Shown here one piece after another: positions 12,401 through 22,450 of a stretch of 64,000 nt of DNA. Source of the DNA: Hyparrhenia diplandra (lineage: Eukaryota; Streptophyta; Magnoliopsida; Poales; Poaceae). The DNA lies in NCBI GenBank assembly GCA_015847255.1, contig JADLZK010002652.1, positions 1-64,000 on the forward strand, given 5' to 3'. The position numbers were made by a program, and so were the translations under genes. A model generated the notes under the pieces. That model saw only the letters and a program-made list of their open reading frames with translations, made no database searches and was not told the origin of the DNA. Each line of letters opens with the position of its first letter. Position 1 is the stretch's first letter.

Positions 12401-15400
12401 CTTCTTCACATGGTTTACATTGATGTTTCTTTAGCAATATGCAATTATTAGCAACCCCACTTCTATTAAGTTGCAATTAAGTGTTAGTTCAGGTTATCCT
12501 ATTATACCTAAAAGAAGGGAAAGTAAAATAATAGTATTGGAAGCTAACACACAAACCAGCAATGGATCCTAGATATCCAGGGCGTGCTGTCAATTAGTGC
12601 AATTGCTGCTTATCTTGGTCTAGGGGATAACTTGCTGAGGTGCAGCTGCATTTAGATCATCAGATGTTCCAGCTACGCATAAATGGCACCTATCAAGTCA
12701 GCTAATGAAGCTTTATTCTAAGGTTCTGTTAGTTTTGGTCCTTCACAGCACATTTGGGTGCCCTGGGGACCCAGAAAATGCTGTTTCTTCTTCTGGCTGG
12801 TGGTGGCGCATTATAGCGGTTTGTCAACCAATCACTTGGCACAACGAGGTTTCCCCACTTTGTGATCAACAATCAGGACCATCCAACACCTTCTGGTGTC
12901 ATGCATGTTGGCCAAGCAATTCTGGTACTTCCTTTTGCAGAAAGTGGGCTTGCTGTATTCTGCTCTCAACCCTTGGAGATTTCTTTTGATGATCAGTGGT
13001 TCAGAACTTGCTCTATGTGAGTGGTCCCATTCAATAGAGCCTAAACTCGCTCATCATATTTGGTTCATGAACTTTGTAGAAACAAAGAAATAACTGTGTT
13101 TAATGGTGCTTCTCTGAGCTTATCTCCGGTCCTATCTATAGCTGGAAAGCAAAGCTCTGGGGGCATGGCAGCGGCTAAGGGGCTCTATTTCCTTGCTTCC
13201 TTTACCCGGCTAGTAAATTCATGATCTCTTCTCGGGTAGCTGTTTTGTTTTTTGTCGTGTGATAGAGATGTGAATGCGTTGACCGGCCCCGATCTTGGAC
13301 CCAGCCCTATAGCCTCAAGGCAACTTTAGGGACCATGGGCTGATCCAATTCACTTAAAAATGTCCTTCCTATCCCGGTACATCATAAGTTTGCAAGTTTA
13401 CCATGATTTTAATTTTATCTATTTTCACCTCCAAAATCCCAACTAAGTACATTACCCTCATTAAGGATATGCACAAGGATGCGACAACATGTGTTCGAAC
13501 ATGTGATGGCGATACCAGTGACTTTCCAATTAACATAGGACTACATCAGGGGTCAACATTGAGCCCTTATTTATTTGCTTTGGTGATGGATGAGGTCACA
13601 AGGGACATATAGGGTGATATCCCTTGGTGTATGCTCTTTGCCGATGATGTGGTGCTAGTGGACGAGAGTAGAGCAGGGGTGAAAAGGAAGTTGGAGCTGT
13701 GGAGGCACACGCCTGATCGAAAGGGTTGACCGAGTAGGACCAAGACCGAGTACAAGATGTGCTATTTCAGCTCAACTAGGCACGAGGATGGGGACGTTAG
13801 CCTTGATGGACGAGTGGTGGCCAAGAAGGATACTTTTCAATATTTAGGATCTATGTTACAGAAGGATGGCGACATTGATGAAGATGTTAGACACAACAGG
13901 TTGGCTGAAGTGGCGTCAAGCTTCTGGCATCCTCTGCGACAAGAGGGTGCCACAGAAGCTAAAAGGGAAGTTCTATTGGACAGCGATTCGCTCGACGATG
14001 CTATATGGTGCTGAATGTTGGACTACAAGAAGGCGACGTGTCCAGCAACTGAGTGTAGCAGAGATGCGTATGTTGCATTGGTTTTGCGGGCATACAAGAA
14101 GAGATAGAGTTCGGAACGAAGAGATTCAGGATAGGGTTGGGGTGGCTCCTATCAGGAGAAATTAATTCAACACCGGTTGAGATGGTTTGGACATGTTCAA
14201 CGGAGGCCTCCTGAGGCGCCGGTGCGTACTGGGGTTTTAAAGCGGGTAGATAATGTAAAGAGAGGTAGAGGTCGACCTAGACTGACTTGGGACGAGTCGG
14301 TTAAAAGAGACCTTAAAGAGTGGAATATCTCCAAGGATTTAGCTATGGATAGGAGCGCACGGAGGCTAGCTATCAGCGTGCCTGAACCTTTGTTTCTTTT
14401 TCCATTTACCCTATCTTTACCTTTTTGTCTTCTCCCTTTTTTGCATTCTTTCATACTTGTTTCATATGGGTTTCATCTCTAGCCTACCCAACTAGCTTGG
14501 GTTGTTGTACCTCAAAATATGATATTCCTCGATCTACTTCCAACCATAGACACGTTCAAAAGTTAAGACCAATCGTGCTTATTCAGAAAAAATAAAGAAG
14601 ATCAACAAATTTAAACCAAACCAAGTTATTATTAAGCTGAAGGTTAACTGACCTCAAAGGAACCTATAAAAAAACATGGCAACATCTATAAAAAGGAAGA
14701 TGAGCTGTCTCAGTTGGTCAAGGGTGTGGATCTATGCCCAGACCACCCGGGTTCAAGTTCTTGCTAAAGGCTTAATTTGGGCCTATTTTCTTCTTAATAA
14801 AATGCCACCTAGTTCCTCTTAGGTTGGTATAGTTAAAAGTAATCACCTAAAAGTTGCTCATATTGCGAGATGATGCTAGAATGATTAATCACTAAGAAGA
14901 GAGGATGAAAATTAGCTACGTAATGTGAAATTAATTGGTCAGCTGGAAAAGAACTTACATCCATTGGACTTCTGGAAGTGAGGAAGTCCTTGTCCCTGTC
15001 ATTTATCTCGTAGTCAAAACTTAACTCACTGCCATCACTATGATTATCCTGGTAAGAGCTGTAATCATCAATATTACTGTCATCATCCAGTCCACTGAAG
15101 TGGTAGTCAATGTGCTGCTTCTCAGCAACTGCTTTGACACTAGGCTCAAGAGCTTCTAGATGCTTCAGCCCTTTCCTGAAAAAAAACTCAACTGAAAATC
15201 CAAACAACGGTAAAATAGTTGTAGTCTTTACCACTGCATAGGAGTCGTCATTAGTTGTAGTTCTGTGTGAAGACATGTAAAGCTACCTGAGCAGCATGAT
15301 GACGAGCGGCCTGTGTCAAAATACTTAGAAATTGACCTTGCTTTAGTGATTTCAAGCGAAATATAAACAATGCTGCCTCCTCTTGGTACTCAAGAAACGA

Positions 15401-18400
15401 AGTTTGCAGTTGTTCTGATGAGAATGATTCGTTTTTGGGGTGCCTCGATCGCCCTCCTTTCTCCCCATAGGCTGCTCGCATGGCTTCATATTCCGCTCTG
15501 AAATGGGACAAAAAACATTTACAAGGAGCAAAAGCACAGATTGTAAAATGGATAAGATAGCATTCTAGAAACGTGTACCTTTTCAGATCACATTGGTCTT
15601 TCATTTCCTGAATCAGTAGGAAAGAAATGTAAGGACATGACACATGACAGACTGAACTAAGTGTGAGGAATTAAGTTTTTTCTTTTATTTGGAGATGATG
15701 ATAATCAGGAAGATCTAACCTCTACAACTTGTAGCTCTTTTCAGAAGGGACTCTGATGGATTTGTGATTGTATTTATAATATTTGTACGCTATAAAGAAA
15801 CAAAAATACTAGTAAGCATACAGATTATACATTAGTATGATTGATTGAAGAATATGTTGTGATACAAATTTACAACAGTGTCAAAGGACTTTTACATAGC
15901 CATCCACAAACTTCTGTAGTTCAAATTGGGCCTTCCCTAGCATCATCAGCACTTTACCTGCAGGTAGGACTGAATGAATAGATCGAAGAAGGCCTGATAC
16001 TTCTTAAAATAAAGATGTATCTCTAAAAAAATGTGAGAATTTTATTTTCTACGTTCACTGAAAGCTAGAAGAAAAGTATCATCAATTAACAAGAGTTTTC
16101 AATGAAGGATTTGGCAATTCTCCTTGCAACCACCAAGAGATAAAGTGGACACTAGTATGGCAAAATTGGATGACGATGTCAAAAAGAACACCTTCAAAAT
16201 TGGTACTGGAGGTAAAAAGGAAGAAAATATCTAAAATAAACTAATATTACTAGTAGATCTTAAAGACCAGTTCATGATTCAGTAGTTGACGTAAATGGAT
16301 TGCTCAATGGGCTTCTATACAAATCCATTGGATAATATTCCATTCTCCCAAATCCCATTTTACCTCCTGTTTCAGGTTCAGCCAACACCTGTCTCTCTTT
16401 ATACAGGGGCTGAGTAGATGAAAAAAATTGTTTTGGGGCTTATCCATACAAAAGTGATACAGCATTCGAGAAAGAGATGGAGATGCTGAAAAAATAGCAT
16501 AGTTGGCTCTAAATTTGATTTGCTAAAACGCACTTGTAACTGTAAGAACAATTCAGATCACAAAGTTTCCATATCACGTATTTGCAGATCCACACAATCA
16601 CTCACCACTTTCATCATCATCATCATAGTTCAATGCAGCCTTTTCAAGCAAGCAAGTTCCCATTTCCTCCATGGCTTCTGCAAACTCTGCAGGAGTGGAT
16701 TACATGTGATTGTAAGAATATGAGAGAGATAATATCCGATGTGGCAATAGGGACAGTTCTATTTCATATTATAAGTAAAACTAGCAATTACCATATACAC
16801 TATTTGTTGTTGCAGCTGCAGCTGAAAGCAAGCTATCGTAACAGTTCCTCATATCTTCCATTTCCTGCAAAGTACAATCCCATGTCCATGTTACAAAATT
16901 GTGGGTTAAACAATTCTAACTTCCATAAAGGACCGTTGTAGGCCCCAAATTTTCTCTTCGATTATAATTCACATGAGAAAGTGGATGACTTGTGAAATTT
17001 TCTGAAATTTTAAATCATGGACCAGCTTGTAGCCCTGCCAAACTTGTACCATATAATAAACTTCAATCACTTTCGTCTAATCCAACAGCACATTCATGTC
17101 CGACCAGCTTTCACTATAATTTATACATTAAGATGCAGACTATAAGGACAGGAACTGTAAATTGCATTTGAGACTGAATATGCTGAAAAGGCTGAACTCT
17201 CCTAAATTTCAGAAAACGTATTTCCACACTGTTATTGAATATAAAAATAACGCCCAGCGGGCAACGCCAGGTTAAACAAATGATCTGTTCCTCTCATGAG
17301 GACTTTGAATTTCTGACTGCGAGACCAGTTCTAGACAGCTACTTTCTGCGACCCAAGCTTTCCTGGCGTGGACTTTGACCAGGAAGAAACGGGCAACGAA
17401 ATGAATAGCAAGTGCTTCTGAACTCCAAATCTCTAATGGCCACAATAACACATGAAAGCAATCAACCACACATTTCGCTGATTATATCCAAATAATATAT
17501 GGATACAGTCTAAAGGGAAAAAAAGGGAAAATATATACGAAATGAACACACACAAAAAGAGGATTCGGCGCTCAGTACAAATATATCAGCGAAGATCATT
17601 CGATCCTAAAAAACACCAGGCCCCGGAACAAGTCACTACGATCAACACGGGCCATGAGAATCCGCGGCATAAGCAAGGGGCGGGATCGCGGCTCCTCGAC
17701 GAGCACACACGATCCGATTTTGGCGCGTAACCACACGTACGGCAGGACCAACAGCGCGGGCGGCAATAACCAACCCGGCAGGAACGAACGAAGAGAGGCG
17801 TTCGGGTGCGGAGACGGGACCTGGGCGGCGTAGGTGAGCTCGTCGAGCTTGGCGGGTGGCGGGCGATGGTCCTTCCTGTCCCTGTGGTCAGAGGCGGACC
17901 GACCACTAGGGCGAGGTCGGGCGGCCGCCCTAGGTGGTCGCCGGCGAGACCCCTAGTACCCTGTCATCTCCAGCGGCGGCGAGCAATCACGTGAATCCCG
18001 TCGTCCTCGCTTGTGGGCTTTCTTTCATACAACAAGGTGGCCCAGTTTTTTATTGTTTTGGCCCATTACGACCTTTAGGGCAGGGGCGTAGGAGTGGGTC
18101 TGGCCGGCAACGCGACTACACCACGCTCCACTCCGCCTCCACGGTCCCACCGCAACGCCGAGCCGACGCGAGTCACGCGAGATGCGAGTCCATCGCGCGG
18201 CCGCGGCGCCTCTACTCCGTCCGCCTCCACGCCGTCCGGCGTCCACGGCTCCACCGCTCCTCCGCTCCGCTCCATCTCCGCCACGAGCAGACTGCTCCTC
18301 CGCTCCATCTCCTCTTGTGGCGGTGCCGGCTCAGGCGGTCAGGGCTGCCTCCCCTTCCCTTCCTGTCTTCTCTTCGGTCTTCCCTTCCGGTGGCCGGCAG

Positions 18401-19087
18401 CGAGCGGCCAGCGAGCAGCGAGCCAGGAGCCAGCGGATTTGCAGATAGACGGGGGAGGAGATGAAGCTATAGTGATGAGGCCGGCTGCTGCCCCAACCAG
18501 AGCCCCAATTCCAACTCCCTTGAGCCAAAAGCGGTATAAGAAAATAGAAAATAGGTATGCTGATGCTACTAGTGCCATTAATTTATTGCAAATTGTTTGT
18601 CAATTAAATAGATGGTGATTGATCTCTCATTGAGGGACCAACCAAACCTTATGGCCATAATTTTCCTAAGAAGCCAAATGATAAGAGGGTGTTTCTAAAG
18701 AATTGGTTAGAACAATATGATTGGTTGGAATATAGTGTGGCCAAGGATGCAGCATTTTGCTTTTATTGCTTTCTTTTTAAGCAACAGCCATTAGAAACAC
18801 ATTTTGGTCATGATGCATTCAGTAAAGAAGGGTATAGGAACTAGAAAGCGGCATCGGCAAAGTGATTAGAGGGCATAAGTTTACCACACTGTTGGTATGT
18901 TTTCTACAAACTTATTTTGTAACTTTTGTTTGTTCAATTATATGCTAGAAACCGGTTATGTTGGTGAACTTTTGTAGTTGTACTTAGTGATCCGTACAGC
19001 TCATTTCTTCGGCTGGATCCGCCACTGCCTGTGGTGGTGGTGGTGGTGGTGGGCGAAGCCCCGGAACCTCCGCAATGGCGATTTCAT
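9497..19087 (-). CDS. AH/BAR-domain proline-rich protein (At2g33490-like), 11 exons, exon 1 split by a hAT element
   Basis: Inferred exons in transcript order: 19087-17821 (40 codons, interrupted by the hAT at 17889-19027), 16864-16792, 16686-16606, 15957-15896, 15789-15720, 15607-15579, 15497-15287, about 15191-14959, 11906-11853, 10991-10055, 9507-9497. Phases agree at most junctions. The N-terminal half is an AH/BAR-like helical domain with LDELTYAAQ, EEMGTCLLEKAALN, MMLGKAQFELQKFVD, RLKSLKQGQ..LTQAARHHAAQ and AVAEKQHIDYHFSG. The C-terminal half is Ser/Pro-rich with SELHELPRPP and SPLPRPPAAMTRSYSIPSN. The predicted length is about 620-630 residues, like the Arabidopsis homologue. BAR domains bind or bend membranes; the cellular role is not known to me. 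Small indels break the frame in exon 5 (extra A), probably exon 8 (T run) and exon 10 (extra C, missing A and G, missing AG). They sit in homopolymers or short repeats, so assembly error is as likely as decay. The start codon at 19085-19087 gives the conserved MKSPLRRFRGF start. Confidence 0.85.
11272..11589. mobile_element. MITE in intron 9 of the BAR gene
   Basis: A 318-bp element with long inverted termini: left CCCCCTTGTCCCAAAAACAT then GTCACTTTA, right taaagtgacatgtttttgg then aaggacagag. It is flanked by TA on both sides (11270-11271 and 11590-11591), consistent with a Stowaway/Mariner-type target. The interior is non-coding. It sits between exons 9 and 10 (gap 10992-11852) and is probably spliced out harmlessly. 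Confidence 0.85.
11995..12060 (-). mobile_element. RTE-type LINE 3' end, minus orientation
   Basis: On the minus strand this reads GGTTTCATCTCTAGCCTACC, a short spacer, and a (GTT)n-rich tail ending near 11995. The same sequence occurs in plus orientation at the 3' end of the RTE at 13403-14520 (gtttcatctctagcctaccc then ttgttg). It is therefore a 5'-truncated second copy in the same intron, inverted relative to the first. Confidence 0.75.
12740..13230 (+). mobile_element. L1-type LINE 3' fragment (zf-RVT region)
   Basis: Read with frameshifts, the plus strand gives segments typical of the C-terminal zf-RVT region of plant L1 polyproteins: RKCCFFFWLVV near 12770, HLLVSCMLAKQFWYFLLQKVGLL at 12885-12955, and a GMAAAKGL-like end near 13165. 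A zinc-binding Cys/His pattern is partly recognisable. Upstream RT is absent, so this is a 5'-truncated dead copy inserted in intron 8 of the BAR gene, on the opposite strand to the gene. Confidence 0.7.
13403..14520 (+). mobile_element. RTE-clade LINE reverse transcriptase, truncated and frameshifted
   Basis: Three consecutive frames cover the C-terminal half of an RTE-type reverse transcriptase. 13403-13611 has GLHQGSTLSPYLFALVMDE; at about 13630-13665 is the catalytic LFADDVVLVDES; 13757-14014 has SLDGRVVAKKDTFQYLGSML; 13866-14165 has MLYGAECWTTRR and AEMRMLHWFCGHTRRDRVRN; 14177-14400 has MRWFGHVQRRP, KRGRGRPRLTW and DLKEWNISKDLAMDRS. The element ends with the conserved RTE 3' region (tttcatctctagcctaccc) and a ttgttg tail. 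The 5' half (endonuclease) is missing and in-frame stops occur. It lies in intron 8 of the BAR gene, antisense to it. Confidence 0.88.
14698..14815 (+). mobile_element. tRNA-derived SINE
   Basis: The sequence contains a Pol III A-box-like segment (gtctcagttggtcaag, about 14706-14721) and a B-box-like segment (gggttcaagttc, 14749-14760) at tRNA-like spacing. A T-rich, AATAAA-containing 3' part follows. This layout is that of grass SINEs derived from tRNA. No internal coding capacity is expected. The exact ends and target duplication were not determined. Confidence 0.65.
16865..17820 (-). other. Intron 1 of the BAR gene
   Basis: The 956 bases between the inferred donor (CAG|GTCCCG) after exon 1 and the acceptor (TTTGCAG|GAAATGGA) before exon 2. 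No other feature was recognised. The ORFs at 17272-17730 are intronic noise. Confidence 0.6.
17889..19027 (+). mobile_element. hAT transposon inserted in exon 1 of the BAR gene, 8-bp TSD
   Basis: A 1139-bp element with terminal inverted repeats CAGAGGCGGACCGACC (left) and, as reverse complement of the right end, CAGTGGCGGATCCAGCC. It is flanked by a perfect 8-bp duplication, CCTGTGGT, at 17881-17888 and 19028-19035, the target length expected of the hAT superfamily. Inside, 18637-18843 (plus strand) is open and encodes KPYGHNFPKKPNDKRVFLKN-like sequence followed by WLEYSVAKDAAFCFYCFLF. This matches the TTF-type zinc finger that precedes the DUF4371/hAT transposase domain in plant ZMYM1-like elements. 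The transposase core is missing, so the copy is non-autonomous. Removing the element plus one TSD copy leaves exon 1 in frame. Confidence 0.93.
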
Positions 19088-19380
19088 CCCCTCCTTCCGC
19101 CCTTGAATCCCCAGCAGGCCGGAATCGCAACGCCGAATCGCAGGCCCGCGACGATGATTGATTAGCAGGAGAGGTGGGGAGGCGAGGCTGGCTGCCTGGC
19201 TTTCTTCGTTGCTGCAGCTCTCGGGGCCTGGGAATTTTGGGACGAAAACTGATGGGGAAGAGAGTCTCGAGAGAGAGAGAATTGGTCGGTCAGTCGTCGG
19301 AGGGGAGAGTCTTTATGGCGTGGTTTTTGGAGAGAGATGGAATAGAATAGATAATGGATTCATTTTGGTCCATGTTTGAC
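19088..19380 (-). promoter_or_regulatory. Putative 5' UTR/promoter of the BAR gene
   Basis: This interval lies upstream of the start codon at 19087 on the minus strand. It is moderately GC-rich with a pyrimidine-rich (CT)n tract on the minus strand (plus-strand gagagagagag near 19271-19283), common in plant 5' leaders. No clear TATA box was identified, so the transcription start is not placed. Confidence 0.4.
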
Positions 19381-19447
19381 CAAACGTAACAAGCGTGACC
19401 CTGCAAAGTGTGAAATATATATGGCACAAATAAAGGGAGGTTTGTGA

Positions 19448-20164
19448 CTAAAATTTTTCAAACTCCGAGCACCTCCTAGAGTTCCCCATATCCCTTCCCC
19501 ATTCATATTTTTTAAAAAAGAAAAAGAAAAACTCATCTCTTCTATGTTCCTTCCTGTCCTGGACATTTTGGCAAAACTTCCCCTCTGTGTGTAAAAATGT
19601 GTGCATCCTAGTCTCGTGCATCTGAACTTCCTGCGACATCTCATCCTTCCCACATGCTAGGGCGGTGGGTTTGGACACCCCGTGAGATGGTAGGAAGGAG
19701 TCGTTGATCATGTCCATCCGGATCGCCCGATTGGGAAGGAGTCGATTGACCATGTCCATCCGGTCGCCGTGGACACCTTGGTCGTGCTTTCGCAAGGCCT
19801 TCCAACGAGGGCGGCATGCACATTCTACATGGCCGGGAGGATGAGCCCCGTGTCGTCGCCCATAGGGCGGCGATGTATCGAATGAGGGCGTCTCGGTAGT
19901 ATGCCTCGACTTTGGCATGGACCCGGCGGCCCGTGGCGGAGGCACGCAGTGGCGAGGCCGCAGCGCGTAATCCACGCCACCCATGTCGACGATGGCGCCA
20001 ATGGCGTTGATGCGCAGGGCGATGCTTTGGATATTAATTCTTTGGACTTGTAGAGCAGCACCATGTCTACTCACAACGGCAAATTGTCGTCGCCCGATGT
20101 TGTAGCGGGCGTCGTGCATGTCCGCGGAAAGATAGGTCGGCGGATCGAATGAGCACAAAATCAA
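19448..20164 (-). CDS. Hypothetical 238-residue ORF
   Basis: An uninterrupted minus-strand ORF starting at 20164, long for this AT-rich setting. The predicted protein is rich in Arg, His and Met and contains an imperfect internal repeat (DRMDMVNRLLPNRAIR / RMDMINDSFLP, about residues 135-160). A matching DNA duplication (catgtccatccgg) occurs at about 19710 and 19753. I do not recognise a domain. It lies between the BAR gene promoter and a CACTA element and may be a transposon-derived or captured fragment instead of a host gene. Confidence 0.25.
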   Translation of the reverse strand: MILCSFDPPTYLSADMHDARYNIGRRQFAVVSRHGAALQVQRINIQSIALRINAIGAIVDMGGVDYALRPRHCVPPPRAAGSMPKSRHTTETPSFDTSPPYGRRHGAHPPGHVECACRPRWKALRKHDQGVHGDRMDMVNRLLPNRAIRMDMINDSFLPSHGVSKPTALACGKDEMSQEVQMHETRMHTFLHTEGKFCQNVQDRKEHRRDEFFFFFFKKYEWGRDMGNSRRCSEFEKF

Positions 20165-20205
20165 ATTAATCTGTTATCTCCAATATGCTCTTTGTTGCCC
20201 TACCT

Positions 20206-22166
20206 CACTATCTAAACTGAAATTGCCTTGGTGGCCCGGAATTTCAATGGCGGTCAAAATCAAACTGCCAAGGAAAGGGCAATTTCCTTAGTTGTGCTAT
20301 GGACACTCAAAGGAACATATATTTCATGGAGGTTGAAGTAAACCGCTAAGAAATATGGGTGTTTCCTTAGCGGTTTCTAGTAGCTTTCAAATGAATGACT
20401 CATTTCCTTGAGTGTAATCATAAACAATCAAGAAAACTACTATTTCCTTGAGTGTTATTATAGACCGCATAGGAAAAATACCCATTTCTCGAAAGTGTTA
20501 TTATAAATTGTCAAGTAAATATCAATTACTTGGGATTATTGAATTTTCTTGGAGGTTGACCATCAAGAAAATGCTTTTAAGTAATTTGGTGACTCTACAG
20601 AATAAATAATAATATCTTAATGGTGTCTAATAATTCTAAAAAATTAGTATGAGATTGTAATATGGTTGTACTATCTTGGCATTAAATATTTAAGTGATAT
20701 TAACAAAGTTGGACTAGATATAGCCGCTTTGGTGGTTAACACATGTTATTAAGCTTCCCACACCATAAAGATTTGCCTTTTTTCGGTCCTTCAAAGGTGC
20801 TCATAGGGGTAGGGATTTGCGTGCGTGTGTTCATAGGGGGTGAGTGTGCGTGCTTGTTGAGCATCGTGTGTAATCTAAAAAAAGTGTGTGGTTGTGCTTT
20901 GTGACAATACTAGGACGGTAGTAAACACAATGGCGAGAGAGTCCTTGTCTATCCATACAATACTAAAAAGATCTTTTGCATGGCGTTTAGGAATATTAAC
21001 CGTGGTAGTTTTTAAGAAAACGTCACTTGGCCGACTAACGCATAAAAGCTGTCACGGTTAATCGATTAACCATGACAGTTTTTATAAATAACCCATACGC
21101 TTAATAACCATTAATCATAGCTTTTTAATGTAGCGCCCACGGTTAATGTATTTACCGTGAAGACCGCGGAAGATTTTTGTAAAATAACCTTCACGGTAAA
21201 TAGTCCTATTAACCACGACGGTCCTCCTAAATTGCATGCTTCGTAAAAAAAAAAACGTTGAGGCTCAAGTGGCCTAGATGAGGCCCGATACATGTGAACC
21301 GTATATAAACAAATGTTAGGGTTATGTTTCCACTTCTGCCCGCCCCACCTTAACGCGCCTCATCCATTGCGCCACACCTTCTCCCTCTCCGCCTCACTCT
21401 CTCCCCTACTCACTCCCTCTTCGACGGCGACCTCTTCCTCTCCTCCCTATCTCCTTCTTGGGCGACCCGAACCCACGTGTGGTGGAGGGTGAGCGGCCGG
21501 GAGCGGCGTCATTGGGCGGATCTAGCGCCGCGGGCCATGGCGACCCCGGTCTTGGCCGCTCGCGACCTCGGGCGCATCCACTACCGCGACCACAAAAACA
21601 CGCCTCGGGTGGATCCAGCGCTCGTGGCAATGGCGACCGACGGCGGCGGATCGAGGAGCGGGGCAGCGGCATGGTGCTGGCGGCGGCGGTGTGGTGCTCG
21701 GACGCCAGGGGTGGCGGAAGCTGGCGTCGGCGGCCCGAGATCCCGGCGGTGGGCGAACCCTAGCGGCGGGGGCGAGATCGGGGCCATTTAGGTCCGGATC
21801 TAGGCTTTCACTTTTTTTTTTTCCCGGGATTAACCGTGGAGGTTTGAAAACCGTGGCGATTAATAATTGAATTACCTGTGGCCTTCCATTCGTGGTAGTC
21901 ACAAAACTACCACGGTTAATGTAAAAACCAACACAAAAAAAAATCTTGCAAAAGAGTGTAAAGTCCGGTCGTAGTTTTCTTAGCGACCGACCTCCAAGGA
22001 AATCATCCTTGAGTGTCAAAACCGTCATGGAAATTAATTTCCCTTACCTTCTATCTTTGAGTGTGTTTGTTTGGCGGTTTGTGGTGAAGGATTATTATCT
22101 TGATGGTTTAGCCCCTTTTTTTTCTGGTGGTTTTTTGCACTCAAGGCAATTCGAGATTGTGTAGTG
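20206..22166. mobile_element. Non-autonomous CACTA (En/Spm) element, ~2 kb
   Basis: The left end is CACTATCTAAACTGAAATTG and the right end, reverse-complemented, is CACTACACAATCTCGAATTG; both continue CCTTG, giving about 21 matches over 30 bases. Subterminal arrays of caaggaaa/tttccttg in both orientations fill 20250-20560 and 21970-22160, as is typical of CACTA elements. Central parts carry a second array of cggttaat/accgtgg motifs (20990-21240 and 21826-21930). No transposase was found. The 3-bp flanks (cct and cac) do not match, so the insertion is either old or altered at the ends. Confidence 0.75.
21330..21790. other. GC-rich island inside the small CACTA element
   Basis: Overlapping ORFs on both strands are Arg/Gly/Pro-rich and mirror base composition; none has a recognisable domain. 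The abrupt GC rise inside an AT-rich element suggests a captured piece of a grass gene first exon, but its source could not be identified. Confidence 0.35.
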
Positions 22167-22234
22167 CACGTCTATCGCGTCTTGCGCTGGAGGTTTATCG
22201 TAATTTGATCTACGGTCATTATTTTTATATCCGA

Positions 22235-22450
22235 GGAGAGATGGAGAAAGGTTATGGGAGCGAAGCTTTGTAGCATTTTCCAACCATAAACTAACTAGGC
22301 TCAAAAGTTTCGCTTTTCGCACTTTTTGGTCAAACGTGCAATTAACTTTTTTATTTAATTATATTTAATACTCATTTATGCGTTAAAAGATTTGATGTGA
22401 CGGATCTTTGTAGCATTTTTTGGGTTCACTTTTCGTAGAGTGAACTCACC
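22235..22450. mobile_element. MITE remnant between the two CACTA elements
   Basis: Contains aactaggctcaaaagtttcg, gtgcaattaactttttt, atatttaatactcattt and agatttgatgtgacgg in the order found in a very common rice MITE family associated with the ggctcaaaagattcg signature. The termini are decayed, so the ends are approximate. Confidence 0.55.

Noticed and set aside
14698..14815. A functional tRNA gene
   Set aside because: A and B boxes are present, but the intervening sequence does not form a cloverleaf with acceptor pairing that I can see, and an AT-rich tail follows; a SINE fits better.
18094..18618. 174-codon ORF and overlapping ORFs on both strands inside the hAT element
   Set aside because: GC-rich composition opens several frames at once. 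The Pro/Arg/Ser-rich translation has no domain. Only the TTF-zinc-finger stretch at 18637-18843 is a believable coding remnant.
20880..21960. A third CACTA element nested inside the small one
   Set aside because: The inner cggttaat arrays suggest it, and a CACTCTTTTGC-like right end exists near 21955, but no matching CACT.. left end or target duplication was found.
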